From a virus: DNA of 32,612 bases. A program made the position numbers and the translations under genes. The notes under the pieces were generated by a model. That model saw only the letters and a list, made by a program, of their open reading frames with translations, had not been told where the DNA came from and ran no database searches. Every line of letters begins with the position of its first letter. Position 1 is the stretch's first letter. The stretch lies in IMG/VR virus record IMGVR_UViG_3300005563_000073, positions 1 to 32,612 of that record. One strand, given 5' to 3'. Positions 22,152 through 28,864 of this stretch are shown here, piece by piece.

Positions 22152-22651
22152 CAGAAGCCCGTCGTGAGGACGCCGACACGGCCGAGGGCGAGCTGCACGA
22201 TCTGGCCCCAACGCAGCGCGTCGAACTCGGTGAGGTGCACGAGCTCGCGCTGCGGCAGTGTCGCGGATGCGTGGCCGAACACCTGGATCTGGCGGGGTCC
22301 TTGCTGGTGGTACTTCGCGTAGGGCAGCGACGTGCCGACCGTGAGGTGATCGGGGGTCGACTCGTACACCGAGTGCTCGGTGACGCCGGTGAGGGAGTCG
22401 TAGAGGGCGCCGGTGGCGTAGAGGATCTTCTCGGGCTGCGGGTAGCCGGCGGCGCGCTTCAGCTGCACGGTGGTGGGGCTGAGCGGGGCCCAGCCGGGCC
22501 CGTTGTCGGCGAACCGCTGGGCTGACATCGCCCGGAAGTCCTCGGCGATCGCCGGCCACGCGGTGGCCTCCACGCCGACGGCGCGGGCGGCGTAACCGTG
22601 CAGCACGGCCTGCATCTCGGTGGCGCCCACCAGGGCGAGGTCCATGTTCAT
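22151..22651 (-). CDS. Tail completion / virion morphogenesis protein (Mu gpG-like)
   Basis: 166 residues. It contains the order of motifs of the Mu gpG / P2 gpS tail-completion family: RFADNGPGWAPLSPTTVQLK, then ILYATGALYDSLTG, then SLPYAKYHQQG, then LPQRELVHL. These proteins cap the tail and let it attach to the head. It is coupled on both sides, by ATGA to the connector gene and TGATG to the next gene. Confidence 0.83.
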   Translation of the reverse strand: MNMDLALVGATEMQAVLHGYAARAVGVEATAWPAIAEDFRAMSAQRFADNGPGWAPLSPTTVQLKRAAGYPQPEKILYATGALYDSLTGVTEHSVYESTPDHLTVGTSLPYAKYHQQGPRQIQVFGHASATLPQRELVHLTEFDALRWGQIVQLALGRVGVLTTGF

Positions 22652-23343
22652 CCCTTGCCCCTGCCTCGCCGGATCTGGCGGCGCGGGTCGGGCGCCCCGA
22701 ACGGGACGAGCAGGCTCACCAGCTCGTTGTCGAGGTCGGCGGTGCTGAGGTTGCCGCGGCGCTCGGGGGCGAGCCCGAGGATGAACAGCTTCGTGGCCTG
22801 CAGCATCGCCGCCTGGACGAGGTCGTCGGGGTAGCCGAGGGTGTAGCCGCCCGAGTGGCGGATCTCGATCGTCGAGCCGACGGGGCAGTAGATGCCCAGC
22901 GGGAGCCGCAGGTGCCCCGTGTCGGGGTGGGGGCCCTCGTAGATGCCGGTCGACTGGGCGCCCCCGACGGGGGCGGTCACCAGGGCGGTGACGTCGCTGT
23001 AGGTCCACAGGTGCGCTGCGACCGGCGCGTAGTCGGCCAGCCACACGTCGCGCACCATCTGCCCTGCGGCGCCGTAGGCGCGGGCCAGCGACATCTGCAG
23101 GGCGCCGACCGTGGAGACGGGCAGGCCGACGCCGTCGCCGTCGGGTGGGACGCCCTCGGCGCGCTCGGTGTGGACTGCGCCGACGTAGGGCACGAAACGC
23201 CGGCCGCAGATCGACTCGATGCGGCGGCTCGCCCGCACCATCGTCGACTTGACGTAGTTCTCGGTGGCGCCCCGCAGTGCATAGCTGTAGGGCCCGTCCG
23301 CCATGTCGGCGACGCTCGCGAGCGGCTCGTAGATGTACGCCAT
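22648..23343 (-). CDS. Head-tail connector protein (gp6-like adaptor)
   Basis: 231 residues. The ATG at 23343 is preferred because GGAGG lies eight bases upstream; a GTG nine bases earlier is too close to it. The protein has helical segments (TENYVKSTMVRASRRIESI; DDLVQAAMLQATKLFILG) around a beta-rich middle (STIEIRHSGGYTLGYPDDL). That layout is typical of connector proteins of the HK97 gp6 family that bind below the portal. It follows the capsid genes and its stop overlaps the next start (ATGA). Confidence 0.72.
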   Translation of the reverse strand: MAYIYEPLASVADMADGPYSYALRGATENYVKSTMVRASRRIESICGRRFVPYVGAVHTERAEGVPPDGDGVGLPVSTVGALQMSLARAYGAAGQMVRDVWLADYAPVAAHLWTYSDVTALVTAPVGGAQSTGIYEGPHPDTGHLRLPLGIYCPVGSTIEIRHSGGYTLGYPDDLVQAAMLQATKLFILGLAPERRGNLSTADLDNELVSLLVPFGAPDPRRQIRRGRGKG

Positions 23344-23376
23344 CGGGGGCACCTCCAGGCTGGACGGGCGGCGGGG

Positions 23377-23673
23377 CTACTCGGTGACGGCCTTGCCGCG
23401 GGCGCCCTTGGCGGCCTTGTCGTTGGCCTCCGCCTCGGCCTTGTCGGCGGCGGCCTTGTCGGCGGCGGCCTTGTCGGCTGCGGCCTTGGCCTCGTCGCCG
23501 TCGGCCGGGTCGGCCGCGACCGGCGGCGGCACGACCTCGCTGAACCCCTCGATCTTCAGCAGCTCGCGGGCTGCGTGGTCGTCCTCGACGACCACGACCT
23601 GTCCCGCCTCGGTGAACTCGACACCTTCGAACGGGGTGTTGGCCGGTCGGTCTGCTCGTACGTGCACCGCCAT
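23377..23673 (-). CDS. Small protein with AAADK repeats, downstream of capsid
   Basis: 98 residues; ATG with AGAAGGAG five bases upstream. Residues 1-55 form a compact region (EAGQVVVVEDDHAARELLKI) and residues 60-98 are Ala/Lys/Asp-rich with three tandem AAADK units, ending in a basic helix. Position after the major capsid gene suggests a head accessory, decoration or connector-associated protein. I cannot assign a family. Confidence 0.78.
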   Translation of the reverse strand: MAVHVRADRPANTPFEGVEFTEAGQVVVVEDDHAARELLKIEGFSEVVPPPVAADPADGDEAKAAADKAAADKAAADKAEAEANDKAAKGARGKAVTE

Positions 23674-23709
23674 AACGGCTCCTTCTGTCCAGGGTGAGAG
23701 GTGAGGACC

Positions 23710-23749
23710 CCCGTCTGGTCGGGCGCCCGAGGACGCCCGACCAGGCGGG
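23710..23749 (-). terminator. Strong hairpin directly after the capsid gene
   Basis: A near-perfect 16-bp inverted repeat (one G-T pair; core CTGGTCGGGCG / CGCCCGACCAG) with an 8-base loop, starting 10 bases after the capsid stop. No U-run follows, which is common in very GC-rich phages. It probably ends or stabilises the capsid transcript. Confidence 0.65.
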
Positions 23750-23759
23750 AGGGGAGAAC

Positions 23760-25142
23760 TCAGGCCGCCAGCGTGGCGACCACGTTGCGGAGCCGGCCCA
23801 GGTACTTCGGGGCGCGGACCGCGAGGGTGGTGTCCGTCGCGAGTGCGAAGGGCAGCTGGTCGGGCGACGCGACCGTCGGGTAGATCGTCAGCGGCGTGAC
23901 GTCGCGGACGTAGGGGCGGACGAGGATGTCGGGGTCGCGCGGGATGAGGTAGATGTCCTCGCCGCCCGCGGCCCGCGGCTTCTGGGCGCCGCCGCCGATG
24001 TACTGGGTGTTCTGCACCGGCGCCTGCACCGCGCCCGACTGGGCCGACACGTTGAGCGCCGCCCCGGTGTCGAGGATGGCCGTGGCGTAGATCGGGGTGA
24101 TGCCGTCGCCGCCGGTGGTGACGACCGCGTCGACGATGCCGATCAGGGTCTCGTTGCCGGCCGTACCGCGGTACACGCGGTAGGTCTGCGGGGTGGCGCC
24201 CTCCTGGCCGGTCGGGACGGCGAAGGTGAGGCTGACCGAGCCGGTGGCGCCGGTGGTGGTCGCGGTGACCGCGGCCGAGGGCTTCATGGCGCCGGCGCGA
24301 GCGACGATCGGCTCCAGGATGTAGCTGTAGGTGCCGGCCGCGAGCACGCCGCCCGTGGTGCTGGGCGTGGCGGTGACGGCGCCCATCTGGTTCGCGAGCC
24401 GGGTGCTCAGGAACGACGACTTGATCATCGGGATGTCGCGGTAGGCGTTGACGATCAGGCCGGCGGTGATCTCGGTCGAGGTGAGGAACCGCTGGTTGGG
24501 GGTCTCCAGCTGCGCGATCCGCGAGGCGGCCGTGGGGCTCATGACGAACATCCACTGGTCGTTGAAGATCGGCATGGCGGCGTTGGTCTCGACCATGTCG
24601 ATGAGCTGGTCGAGGGCGCCCAGGCCCAGCGTGGCGCCGGCGTACTCGATGGCGTTCTGCGGGTTGTTCACCGTGTTGGTGAACTGGCTGACCAGGGCGT
24701 CGAGGCCGTCGAACTGCGGCCACGGGCCGTTGACGGTGGCGCCGGCCGAACCCCAGATCATCGCCTGCTCGATGTCCCACAGCAGGCCCTGCACGCACGA
24801 CGCGATCTCCTGCGCGCGCAGGTCACCGATCTGGTCGCGGGTGACCTCCTGCGCGTAGCCGGTGACGCCACCGACGCTCTGGAGCAACTTGATCACGAAC
24901 TGGAACTGCTCGTAGACGCTGTTGCCCATGGGGCGGGCGCCGCCGTCGGTCACGAACCCGCCCGGGGCGCGGAAGGTGCGGCGGTTGAAGTAGTACGTGG
25001 TGCTGCTGATCTTCTTCGTGGGGACGACCCGGACCAGCGGCGAGTACCGACGCTGGTACTCGAGCATGAGAGGGTCGATGACCTTCTGGACGAGGGCGGG
25101 CACGCCCGCGGCGGTCAGGGCCTCGTCGAGTTCGGTGGCCAT
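23760..25142 (-). CDS. Major capsid protein, HK97 fold, with inserted Ig/FN3-like domain
   Basis: 460 residues; ATG with GAAGGAG seven bases upstream. Features of the HK97 capsid fold are the N-terminal helical arm (1-30), the E-loop-like stretch (TYYFNRRTFRAPGGF), the helix with DIEQAMIWG, and the A-domain residues from about 390 (IYLIPRDPDILVRPYVRDV). Residues about 255-365 interrupt this with a beta-rich unit: AGTYSYILEPIVARAG, then SVSLTFAVP, then YRVYRGTAGNETLIG, typical of Ig/FN3-like domains that decorate capsid surfaces. The gene follows the protease-scaffold gene and is flanked by hairpins on both sides, as expected for the most abundant product. Confidence 0.9.
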   Translation of the reverse strand: MATELDEALTAAGVPALVQKVIDPLMLEYQRRYSPLVRVVPTKKISSTTYYFNRRTFRAPGGFVTDGGARPMGNSVYEQFQFVIKLLQSVGGVTGYAQEVTRDQIGDLRAQEIASCVQGLLWDIEQAMIWGSAGATVNGPWPQFDGLDALVSQFTNTVNNPQNAIEYAGATLGLGALDQLIDMVETNAAMPIFNDQWMFVMSPTAASRIAQLETPNQRFLTSTEITAGLIVNAYRDIPMIKSSFLSTRLANQMGAVTATPSTTGGVLAAGTYSYILEPIVARAGAMKPSAAVTATTTGATGSVSLTFAVPTGQEGATPQTYRVYRGTAGNETLIGIVDAVVTTGGDGITPIYATAILDTGAALNVSAQSGAVQAPVQNTQYIGGGAQKPRAAGGEDIYLIPRDPDILVRPYVRDVTPLTIYPTVASPDQLPFALATDTTLAVRAPKYLGRLRNVVATLAA

Positions 25143-25167
25143 TCAGGTGCTCCTTCGGGGCATGACG

Positions 25168-25196
25168 AAAAACCCCCGAGGCGAGCGCCTGGAGGT
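25168..25196 (-). terminator. Rho-independent-type terminator upstream of the capsid gene
   Basis: On the minus strand an imperfect stem (AGGC/GCCT, mismatch, four more pairs) is followed by GGGGG and TTTTT. It lies in the 136-base gap 25143-25278, the largest in the window, which also holds a 6-bp inverted repeat (25241-25260, CCGGTC/GACCGG). I see no convincing promoter in the gap. The capsid gene ribosome site GAAGGAG follows. Confidence 0.55.
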
Positions 25197-25278
25197 GGGT
25201 GGATGGGGCTGTGCGGTTGTGGTGCCAGGGGGTGGAGCTACCGGTCAGGCCAGGGACCGGGGCAGCGCAGGGGGGAGG

Positions 25279-25791
25279 TCACTCCCCGCCGGGAACACCG
25301 ATGACGGCGTCCCAGGCGCCCGCGGCGTGGCGGGTGAACTCCTCGGGCGACATCTTGTGCAGCGGGGTCTCGGGGGCGTCCTTCTCCGCGGCCTCCACGA
25401 GGCCCTTGCGGCGCGGGGAGCCGAACTTCTCGATCAGCTCCGCGCGAAGCTCCTTGCGGACGGCCTCGGCCGTCTCGGCCTGAGCCTTGGCGACGGCCTC
25501 GCCGACGACCTTGGCGACGTCGACCTGAGCCGACTCGGCCGGCGCGGCCGCGGTCAGCTTGGAGTGCAGGCTGGTCGCGATCGCCTCCACGTCGCCGGGC
25601 AGCAGCGACATGCCCGCGGCCGGCGCGGTGGCGCCGTCGGCGGGGGCGTCGGTGGCGGCCGGGGCGTCGGCGGGGGCGTCCTCGGTGGCGGCGGCCTCGG
25701 TCGTGGTGGTGGCGGCGGCTTCCTTGGCGGCACCCTCGGCGGGCGCGCCCTCGGCCGGCTTGGTCTCGGTGGCGGGCTTCTGGTCGGGCAT
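25279..25791 (-). CDS. Possible nested scaffold product (internal start 2 of the protease gene)
   Basis: The in-frame ATG at codon 359 is preceded by GAGAAGGAG with six bases spacing, as good as most genuine starts in this window. It lies just after the zinc ribbon and at the beginning of the Ala/Glu/Thr-rich region. It would give a 170-residue acidic, largely helical protein, a usual size for an internal scaffold. It shares the sequence GTCATGCCCGAC with the other internal start. Confidence 0.4.
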   Translation of the reverse strand: MPDQKPATETKPAEGAPAEGAAKEAAATTTTEAAATEDAPADAPAATDAPADGATAPAAGMSLLPGDVEAIATSLHSKLTAAAPAESAQVDVAKVVGEAVAKAQAETAEAVRKELRAELIEKFGSPRRKGLVEAAEKDAPETPLHKMSPEEFTRHAAGAWDAVIGVPGGE

Positions 25792-26316
25792 GACGGGCTC
25801 CTTCTCGGTGTGATCGGCGGACTCAGCCGCGACGACCGCAGCTCCGCAGGACGGGCAGTAGGCGGCCCCGGCGGGCAGGAGCCCGTCGCAGCCGGCGCAG
25901 GTGTCGACGTCGGTTCCGTCGGGCAGGTCGAAATCGCCGTCGTTGTCGGGGTCGAGCACCTTCAGGGCGGCGTCGAACGCGGCGCCCAGCTGCACGGCGG
26001 CAGCGGACACGTCGTCGTTGCTGATGCCCCAGGCGTCGAGGTCGATGTCGATCGGGCCCTGCCAGCCGCCGATGCGCACGTGCGCCTCGCGGAGCGCGGC
26101 GATGGTCTCGGCGAGCGGGTTGGGCGCGGCCTCGGTGGCGGCCTCGGCAGTCTCGGTGGCGTCGGCGCCCGGGGTGGCGTCCTGCTCCTGTGTGCCGCCC
26201 TCCGTGCCGGCGGGGCCATCGGGGGCCACCTCGGCGGCCGCCGGCTTCGCGGCGGGCTCTCCGGGCTTCTTCGGCGGCATGTCGGCCGGGCTGGGCCGGC
26301 CGGGGATGTCGGGCAT
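25279..26316 (-). CDS. Possible nested scaffold product (internal start 1 of the protease gene)
   Basis: The in-frame ATG at codon 184 of the protease gene is preceded by GGAGG with eight bases spacing, in the sequence GTGGAGGTCACCGTCATG. Initiation here would produce a 345-residue protein without the protease domain but with the linker, Ca-like loop, zinc ribbon and C-terminal helix. Nested scaffolds of this sort are known in lambda (Nu3 within C). This is inference from ribosome-site spacing and domain boundary; the GGAGG also encodes Glu-Val, so it may be chance. Confidence 0.35.
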   Translation of the reverse strand: MPDIPGRPSPADMPPKKPGEPAAKPAAAEVAPDGPAGTEGGTQEQDATPGADATETAEAATEAAPNPLAETIAALREAHVRIGGWQGPIDIDLDAWGISNDDVSAAAVQLGAAFDAALKVLDPDNDGDFDLPDGTDVDTCAGCDGLLPAGAAYCPSCGAAVVAAESADHTEKEPVMPDQKPATETKPAEGAPAEGAAKEAAATTTTEAAATEDAPADAPAATDAPADGATAPAAGMSLLPGDVEAIATSLHSKLTAAAPAESAQVDVAKVVGEAVAKAQAETAEAVRKELRAELIEKFGSPRRKGLVEAAEKDAPETPLHKMSPEEFTRHAAGAWDAVIGVPGGE

Positions 26317-26865
26317 GACGGTGACCTCCACGCTCTCGGTGATCGGGGTGCGGAGCGGACCGTCGTCGGGGGCGGTCTCCTGCGCCTCGGCTGCGGCGGC
26401 GCGGATGCGCGCCTTCAGCACCCCCGGGCTCTTGGTGATGTCGATGGTGTTGATTTCGAGGTCGTCGCCGGTCTCGCACATGACGCCGTCGATCTCGACC
26501 TGTCGTGTCGGCCCGAGCCACCAGCCGTTGATCGACACGGAGTCGACGGTGCGGCGGCCGTCTGGGCCGGGCGTGGTCAGCTCGGCGATGTCGCGGCCGG
26601 CCTGGGTGCCCACGAGGTAGCCCGACGCGGTGGCCAGCTGGGCGTCCTCGTCCCATTCGGCGGTCATCCAGCGGGCGGCAACCTCGCGCGTCTGGTCGCC
26701 GGCGCCGTGGTAGCTGAGCATCTGCACCGGCAGTGCGTCGGGGTCGGCGAGGCGTTCCTGCAGCCGCTTGACGGCCTTCGCGCACACCTCGGGGGTGTAG
26801 TAGCGGTTGTTGCGCGACACCCCCGGCGCCAGGAAGTCGGAGGTGATGGTGCCGATGACGGCCAC
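25279..26865 (-). CDS. Capsid maturation protease fused to scaffold-like region
   Basis: 528 residues from a GTG with AGGAGG seven bases upstream, just after the MuF-fusion stop. Residues 1-155 resemble prohead proteases: NNRYYTPEV, then a His in SYHGAGD (H53), then a Ser in DSVSINGWW (S109 or S111), then EINTIDITKSPG; these would be the catalytic His and Ser. Residues 185-250 are a Pro/Ala/Glu linker. Residues 305-313 carry a DxDxDG-like loop, and C323/C326/C337/C340 make a zinc-ribbon pattern. From residue 359 the protein is Ala/Glu/Thr-rich, then helical, like a scaffold. Position directly before the capsid gene fits. Expected to cleave itself, scaffold and perhaps capsid N-termini. Confidence 0.85.
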   Translation of the reverse strand: MAVIGTITSDFLAPGVSRNNRYYTPEVCAKAVKRLQERLADPDALPVQMLSYHGAGDQTREVAARWMTAEWDEDAQLATASGYLVGTQAGRDIAELTTPGPDGRRTVDSVSINGWWLGPTRQVEIDGVMCETGDDLEINTIDITKSPGVLKARIRAAAAEAQETAPDDGPLRTPITESVEVTVMPDIPGRPSPADMPPKKPGEPAAKPAAAEVAPDGPAGTEGGTQEQDATPGADATETAEAATEAAPNPLAETIAALREAHVRIGGWQGPIDIDLDAWGISNDDVSAAAVQLGAAFDAALKVLDPDNDGDFDLPDGTDVDTCAGCDGLLPAGAAYCPSCGAAVVAAESADHTEKEPVMPDQKPATETKPAEGAPAEGAAKEAAATTTTEAAATEDAPADAPAATDAPADGATAPAAGMSLLPGDVEAIATSLHSKLTAAAPAESAQVDVAKVVGEAVAKAQAETAEAVRKELRAELIEKFGSPRRKGLVEAAEKDAPETPLHKMSPEEFTRHAAGAWDAVIGVPGGE

Positions 26866-26879
26866 GGCGGGGCCTCCTG

Positions 26880-28196
26880 TCAGGCGATGGTGATGAAGCA
26901 GCGGCAGCCGCCGTGCGGGGTGCTCGGGGTGTCGAACACCGTGTAGGGGCTGCGCGCCTCGTAGCCCTGGCAGATCGAGCAGGCGTTGGAGTCGGCGCAG
27001 ATCCACCAGGTGGTGGCGAGCCCGAGGTCGATGAAGAACTGCGTCTCGGCGTCGAGGTAGGCGTCCGACATCTGGGTGTCGAGGTAGTAGAGGGCGCCGG
27101 CACCGGCGTCGATCAGGTCGGCGACCTCGTCGGGGTCGAGTAGCCAGGCGGCCGGGTCGTCGAGCAGGGACCCGAGGGGGTCTTCGTCGGGGTCGATCGG
27201 CGGCGGGGCCAGGCGCGCCTTCGCGGCGGCGGCGTCGACGATGTCGCCGGCGAGGCCGGCCTGCTGCGCGAGCACCCACGGTGCCGGGTCGAACGGGTCG
27301 GGGTAGGGCGACTCCCCGGGCTCGACGTCGACCTGGCCGGCCGAGGCGATGTGCGCGGCGGCCGCGGTGCCGGCCATGACGGCGGCGGTGTGGGCGTCGC
27401 GGGCGAGGGTGTGCCAGGCGATGTCGTGGCCGCTGATGCGGGCCTGGCGGGCGATCTCGGCGGCGACGGTGGCGCGCTGGTCGGCGCGGGAGGCGTCGGG
27501 GTCGATCAGGTCGACGATGGCCTGCCCGTCGAGGCCCTGCTTCGCGAAGTCGGCGAGCAGCACCGCCAGGAGTGCGGCGTGGCGGTCGTGGGTCTTGTCG
27601 CGCTGCTTGCGCACGGCGAGCTGAGCGGCGGCCGCAGCGGCGGCGGCTTCGTCGTCGGTGAGCTCCCCGGGGTCGTCGGTCTCGGTGAGCGCCTCGGTGG
27701 CCGGCGTCGGAGGAGGCCCGAGGGGGAACGTGGCCCAGTCGCCGCCGAGGGCGACGGTGATGCGGTCGAGCATGACCGGGCCCGTGTAGCTCAGGTCGGC
27801 CGCGGTGAGGCCGTATCCGGCGGTGAGGTGCGGGATCCACGGCAGGTGCTGTGCGGGGAGGTCGTCGCCCAGGATCGCGGCGAGGCCTTCGCAGACGATG
27901 TCGCGGATCGGGCCCAGCAGTGCCGAGTCGCCGGCGAGGTGGACCGCGCACTGCTTCTCGTGGCCGGGCCGGAACGTGGCGTGCCCGATCACCTCGGCGG
28001 AGATCGGGCCGGGCGCCGTCGCGGCGATCGCCTGCACCAGCGCGGTCAGGGCGGCGTGCCGGGCGGCGTCCCAGGTGGCGACGTCGTCGCCGAGGAACGC
28101 GAGCGTCAGGTGGATCTGGTCTTCCGGCTCGGCGCCGTCGGCGTCGAGGGTGAGGGCCGCCGGGTCGGCCGGCAGCAGAGCGATCATGCCGGCCAC
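26880..28196 (-). CDS. 2H phosphoesterase / MuF-like minor head protein fusion
   Basis: 438 residues with two recognisable ends. The N-terminus (about 1-165) has the layout of the 2H phosphoesterase (2'-5' RNA ligase-like) family: opening IALLPAD, first motif HLTL with H29 and T31, second motif HLTA with H123 and T125. The C-terminus resembles MuF-type phage head morphogenesis proteins: C400, C406, C409 and then PHGGCRC (H428, C431, C433) at the very end. Between them is an Ala-rich helical linker. MuF proteins are minor head components placed between portal and capsid protease, as here. The 2H part may hydrolyse 2',3'- or 2'-5'-linked phosphodiesters. GTG at 28196 is the likely start (AAGGAGG upstream); ATG at 28187 is possible. 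Confidence 0.8.
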   Translation of the reverse strand: MAGMIALLPADPAALTLDADGAEPEDQIHLTLAFLGDDVATWDAARHAALTALVQAIAATAPGPISAEVIGHATFRPGHEKQCAVHLAGDSALLGPIRDIVCEGLAAILGDDLPAQHLPWIPHLTAGYGLTAADLSYTGPVMLDRITVALGGDWATFPLGPPPTPATEALTETDDPGELTDDEAAAAAAAAQLAVRKQRDKTHDRHAALLAVLLADFAKQGLDGQAIVDLIDPDASRADQRATVAAEIARQARISGHDIAWHTLARDAHTAAVMAGTAAAAHIASAGQVDVEPGESPYPDPFDPAPWVLAQQAGLAGDIVDAAAAKARLAPPPIDPDEDPLGSLLDDPAAWLLDPDEVADLIDAGAGALYYLDTQMSDAYLDAETQFFIDLGLATTWWICADSNACSICQGYEARSPYTVFDTPSTPHGGCRCFITIA

Positions 28197-28228
28197 GGCG
28201 CGCCCTCACCCTCCTTCGCAGGTCAGCG

Positions 28229-28672
28229 CTACTTGCTGCTGCGCTTGCGGGCTGGCTTCTCGGCCGCCTTCGATGCGGCCGAGGCCTTCGTGGCGTCGGT
28301 GAGCGCCGGCACGAGCGTGGGCGTGGCGGCGCGGGTCGAGGTGCGGGGGGTGGCGCGCGGGCGCGGGGTCGCCGGCTTCGGGGCCAGCTTCGCGCCGAGC
28401 TCCACGATGGCGTCACCGATCACGGAGGCGGTCTTCTGGCTCTCCGTCACGACAAGCAGCCGCACCTCGGCGGTGCGCGCACCCACCTCGGCGGTCACGT
28501 GGTCGGTGAGGGCCTGCTCCGCGTCGGAGATGCGGGTGCGGGTGACCTCGGCGCGCCGCCCGGACGAGCGCAGCAGGCGCCAGTACAGGAACAGGAGCCC
28601 GATCAGCAGCAGGGGGCCGATCGTCGCGAGGTTGATCAGCGCGAGGCGGATCAGCAGTTCGTCAGTGGTCAT
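28229..28672 (-). CDS. Single-pass membrane protein with cationic tail
   Basis: A 147-residue protein. The ATG at 28672 is chosen because GGAGG lies five bases upstream; a longer frame exists but has no ribosome site. Residues about 8-32 are a strong transmembrane helix (LINLATIGPLLLIGLLFLYW) followed by RSSGRR, then an amphipathic helical stretch to about residue 95, then a Pro/Thr/Arg/Lys/Ala-rich basic tail ending KPARKRSSK. A membrane protein inside the head-gene block is unexpected. It may be a virion-entry, early lysis-regulation or host-surface protein, but the sequence does not say which. Confidence 0.78.
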   Translation of the reverse strand: MTTDELLIRLALINLATIGPLLLIGLLFLYWRLLRSSGRRAEVTRTRISDAEQALTDHVTAEVGARTAEVRLLVVTESQKTASVIGDAIVELGAKLAPKPATPRPRATPRTSTRAATPTLVPALTDATKASAASKAAEKPARKRSSK

Positions 28673-28712
28673 GGTGGCCTCCAGGGGGCCTTGGGGAGGG
28701 GGAGGGACAGCC

Positions 28713-28747
28713 GAGGCGACCGCGGCCGGCAGGGCCGCGGTCACCTC
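28713..28747 (-). terminator. Long GC-rich hairpin upstream of the membrane protein gene
   Basis: A perfect 10-bp inverted repeat (GACCGCGGCC / GGCCGCGGTC) with a 5-base loop, extended by four more pairs beyond one mismatch. It sits in a non-coding gap (28673-28750). No U-run follows on the minus strand; the sequence after it is C/T-rich. It could be a terminator, a processing site or a translation-modulating hairpin. Confidence 0.45.
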
Positions 28748-28750
28748 GGG

Positions 28751-28864
28751 TTACCGCTTGTCGATCTTCTTGCGGATGAGCGCTGTCACCTTCGCCGCCG
28801 TCATCGGCCCAGCGGTGGCCGGGTCAGGGACGGGCGGCGAAGGCGGCGGAGGGGCCGCCGTCAC
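28751..28864 (-). CDS. Tiny basic ORF, possible small head-region protein
   Basis: A 37-residue reading frame starting with GTG that overlaps the TGA of the upstream gene (GTGA), and ending in TAA. The first 20 residues are Pro/Ala-rich and the last 17 are basic and helical (KVTALIRKKIDKR). Overlap geometry matches the other coupled starts in this window, and without it there would be an unusual gap of about 190 bases. Alternatively the ATG at residue 21 starts a 17-residue peptide, or this is non-coding. Function unknown. Confidence 0.42.
   Translation of the reverse strand: MTAAPPPPSPPVPDPATAGPMTAAKVTALIRKKIDKR

Noticed and set aside
23425-23500. Short direct repeats resembling a small repeat array
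   Set aside because: They are the in-frame codons of the AAADK units; 15-base period and no spacers, so not a CRISPR.
28187-28196. ATG at 28187 as the start of the 2H/MuF fusion
   Set aside because: Possible, but GTG at 28196 lies closer to AAGGAGG; the difference is three residues and does not affect the domain call.
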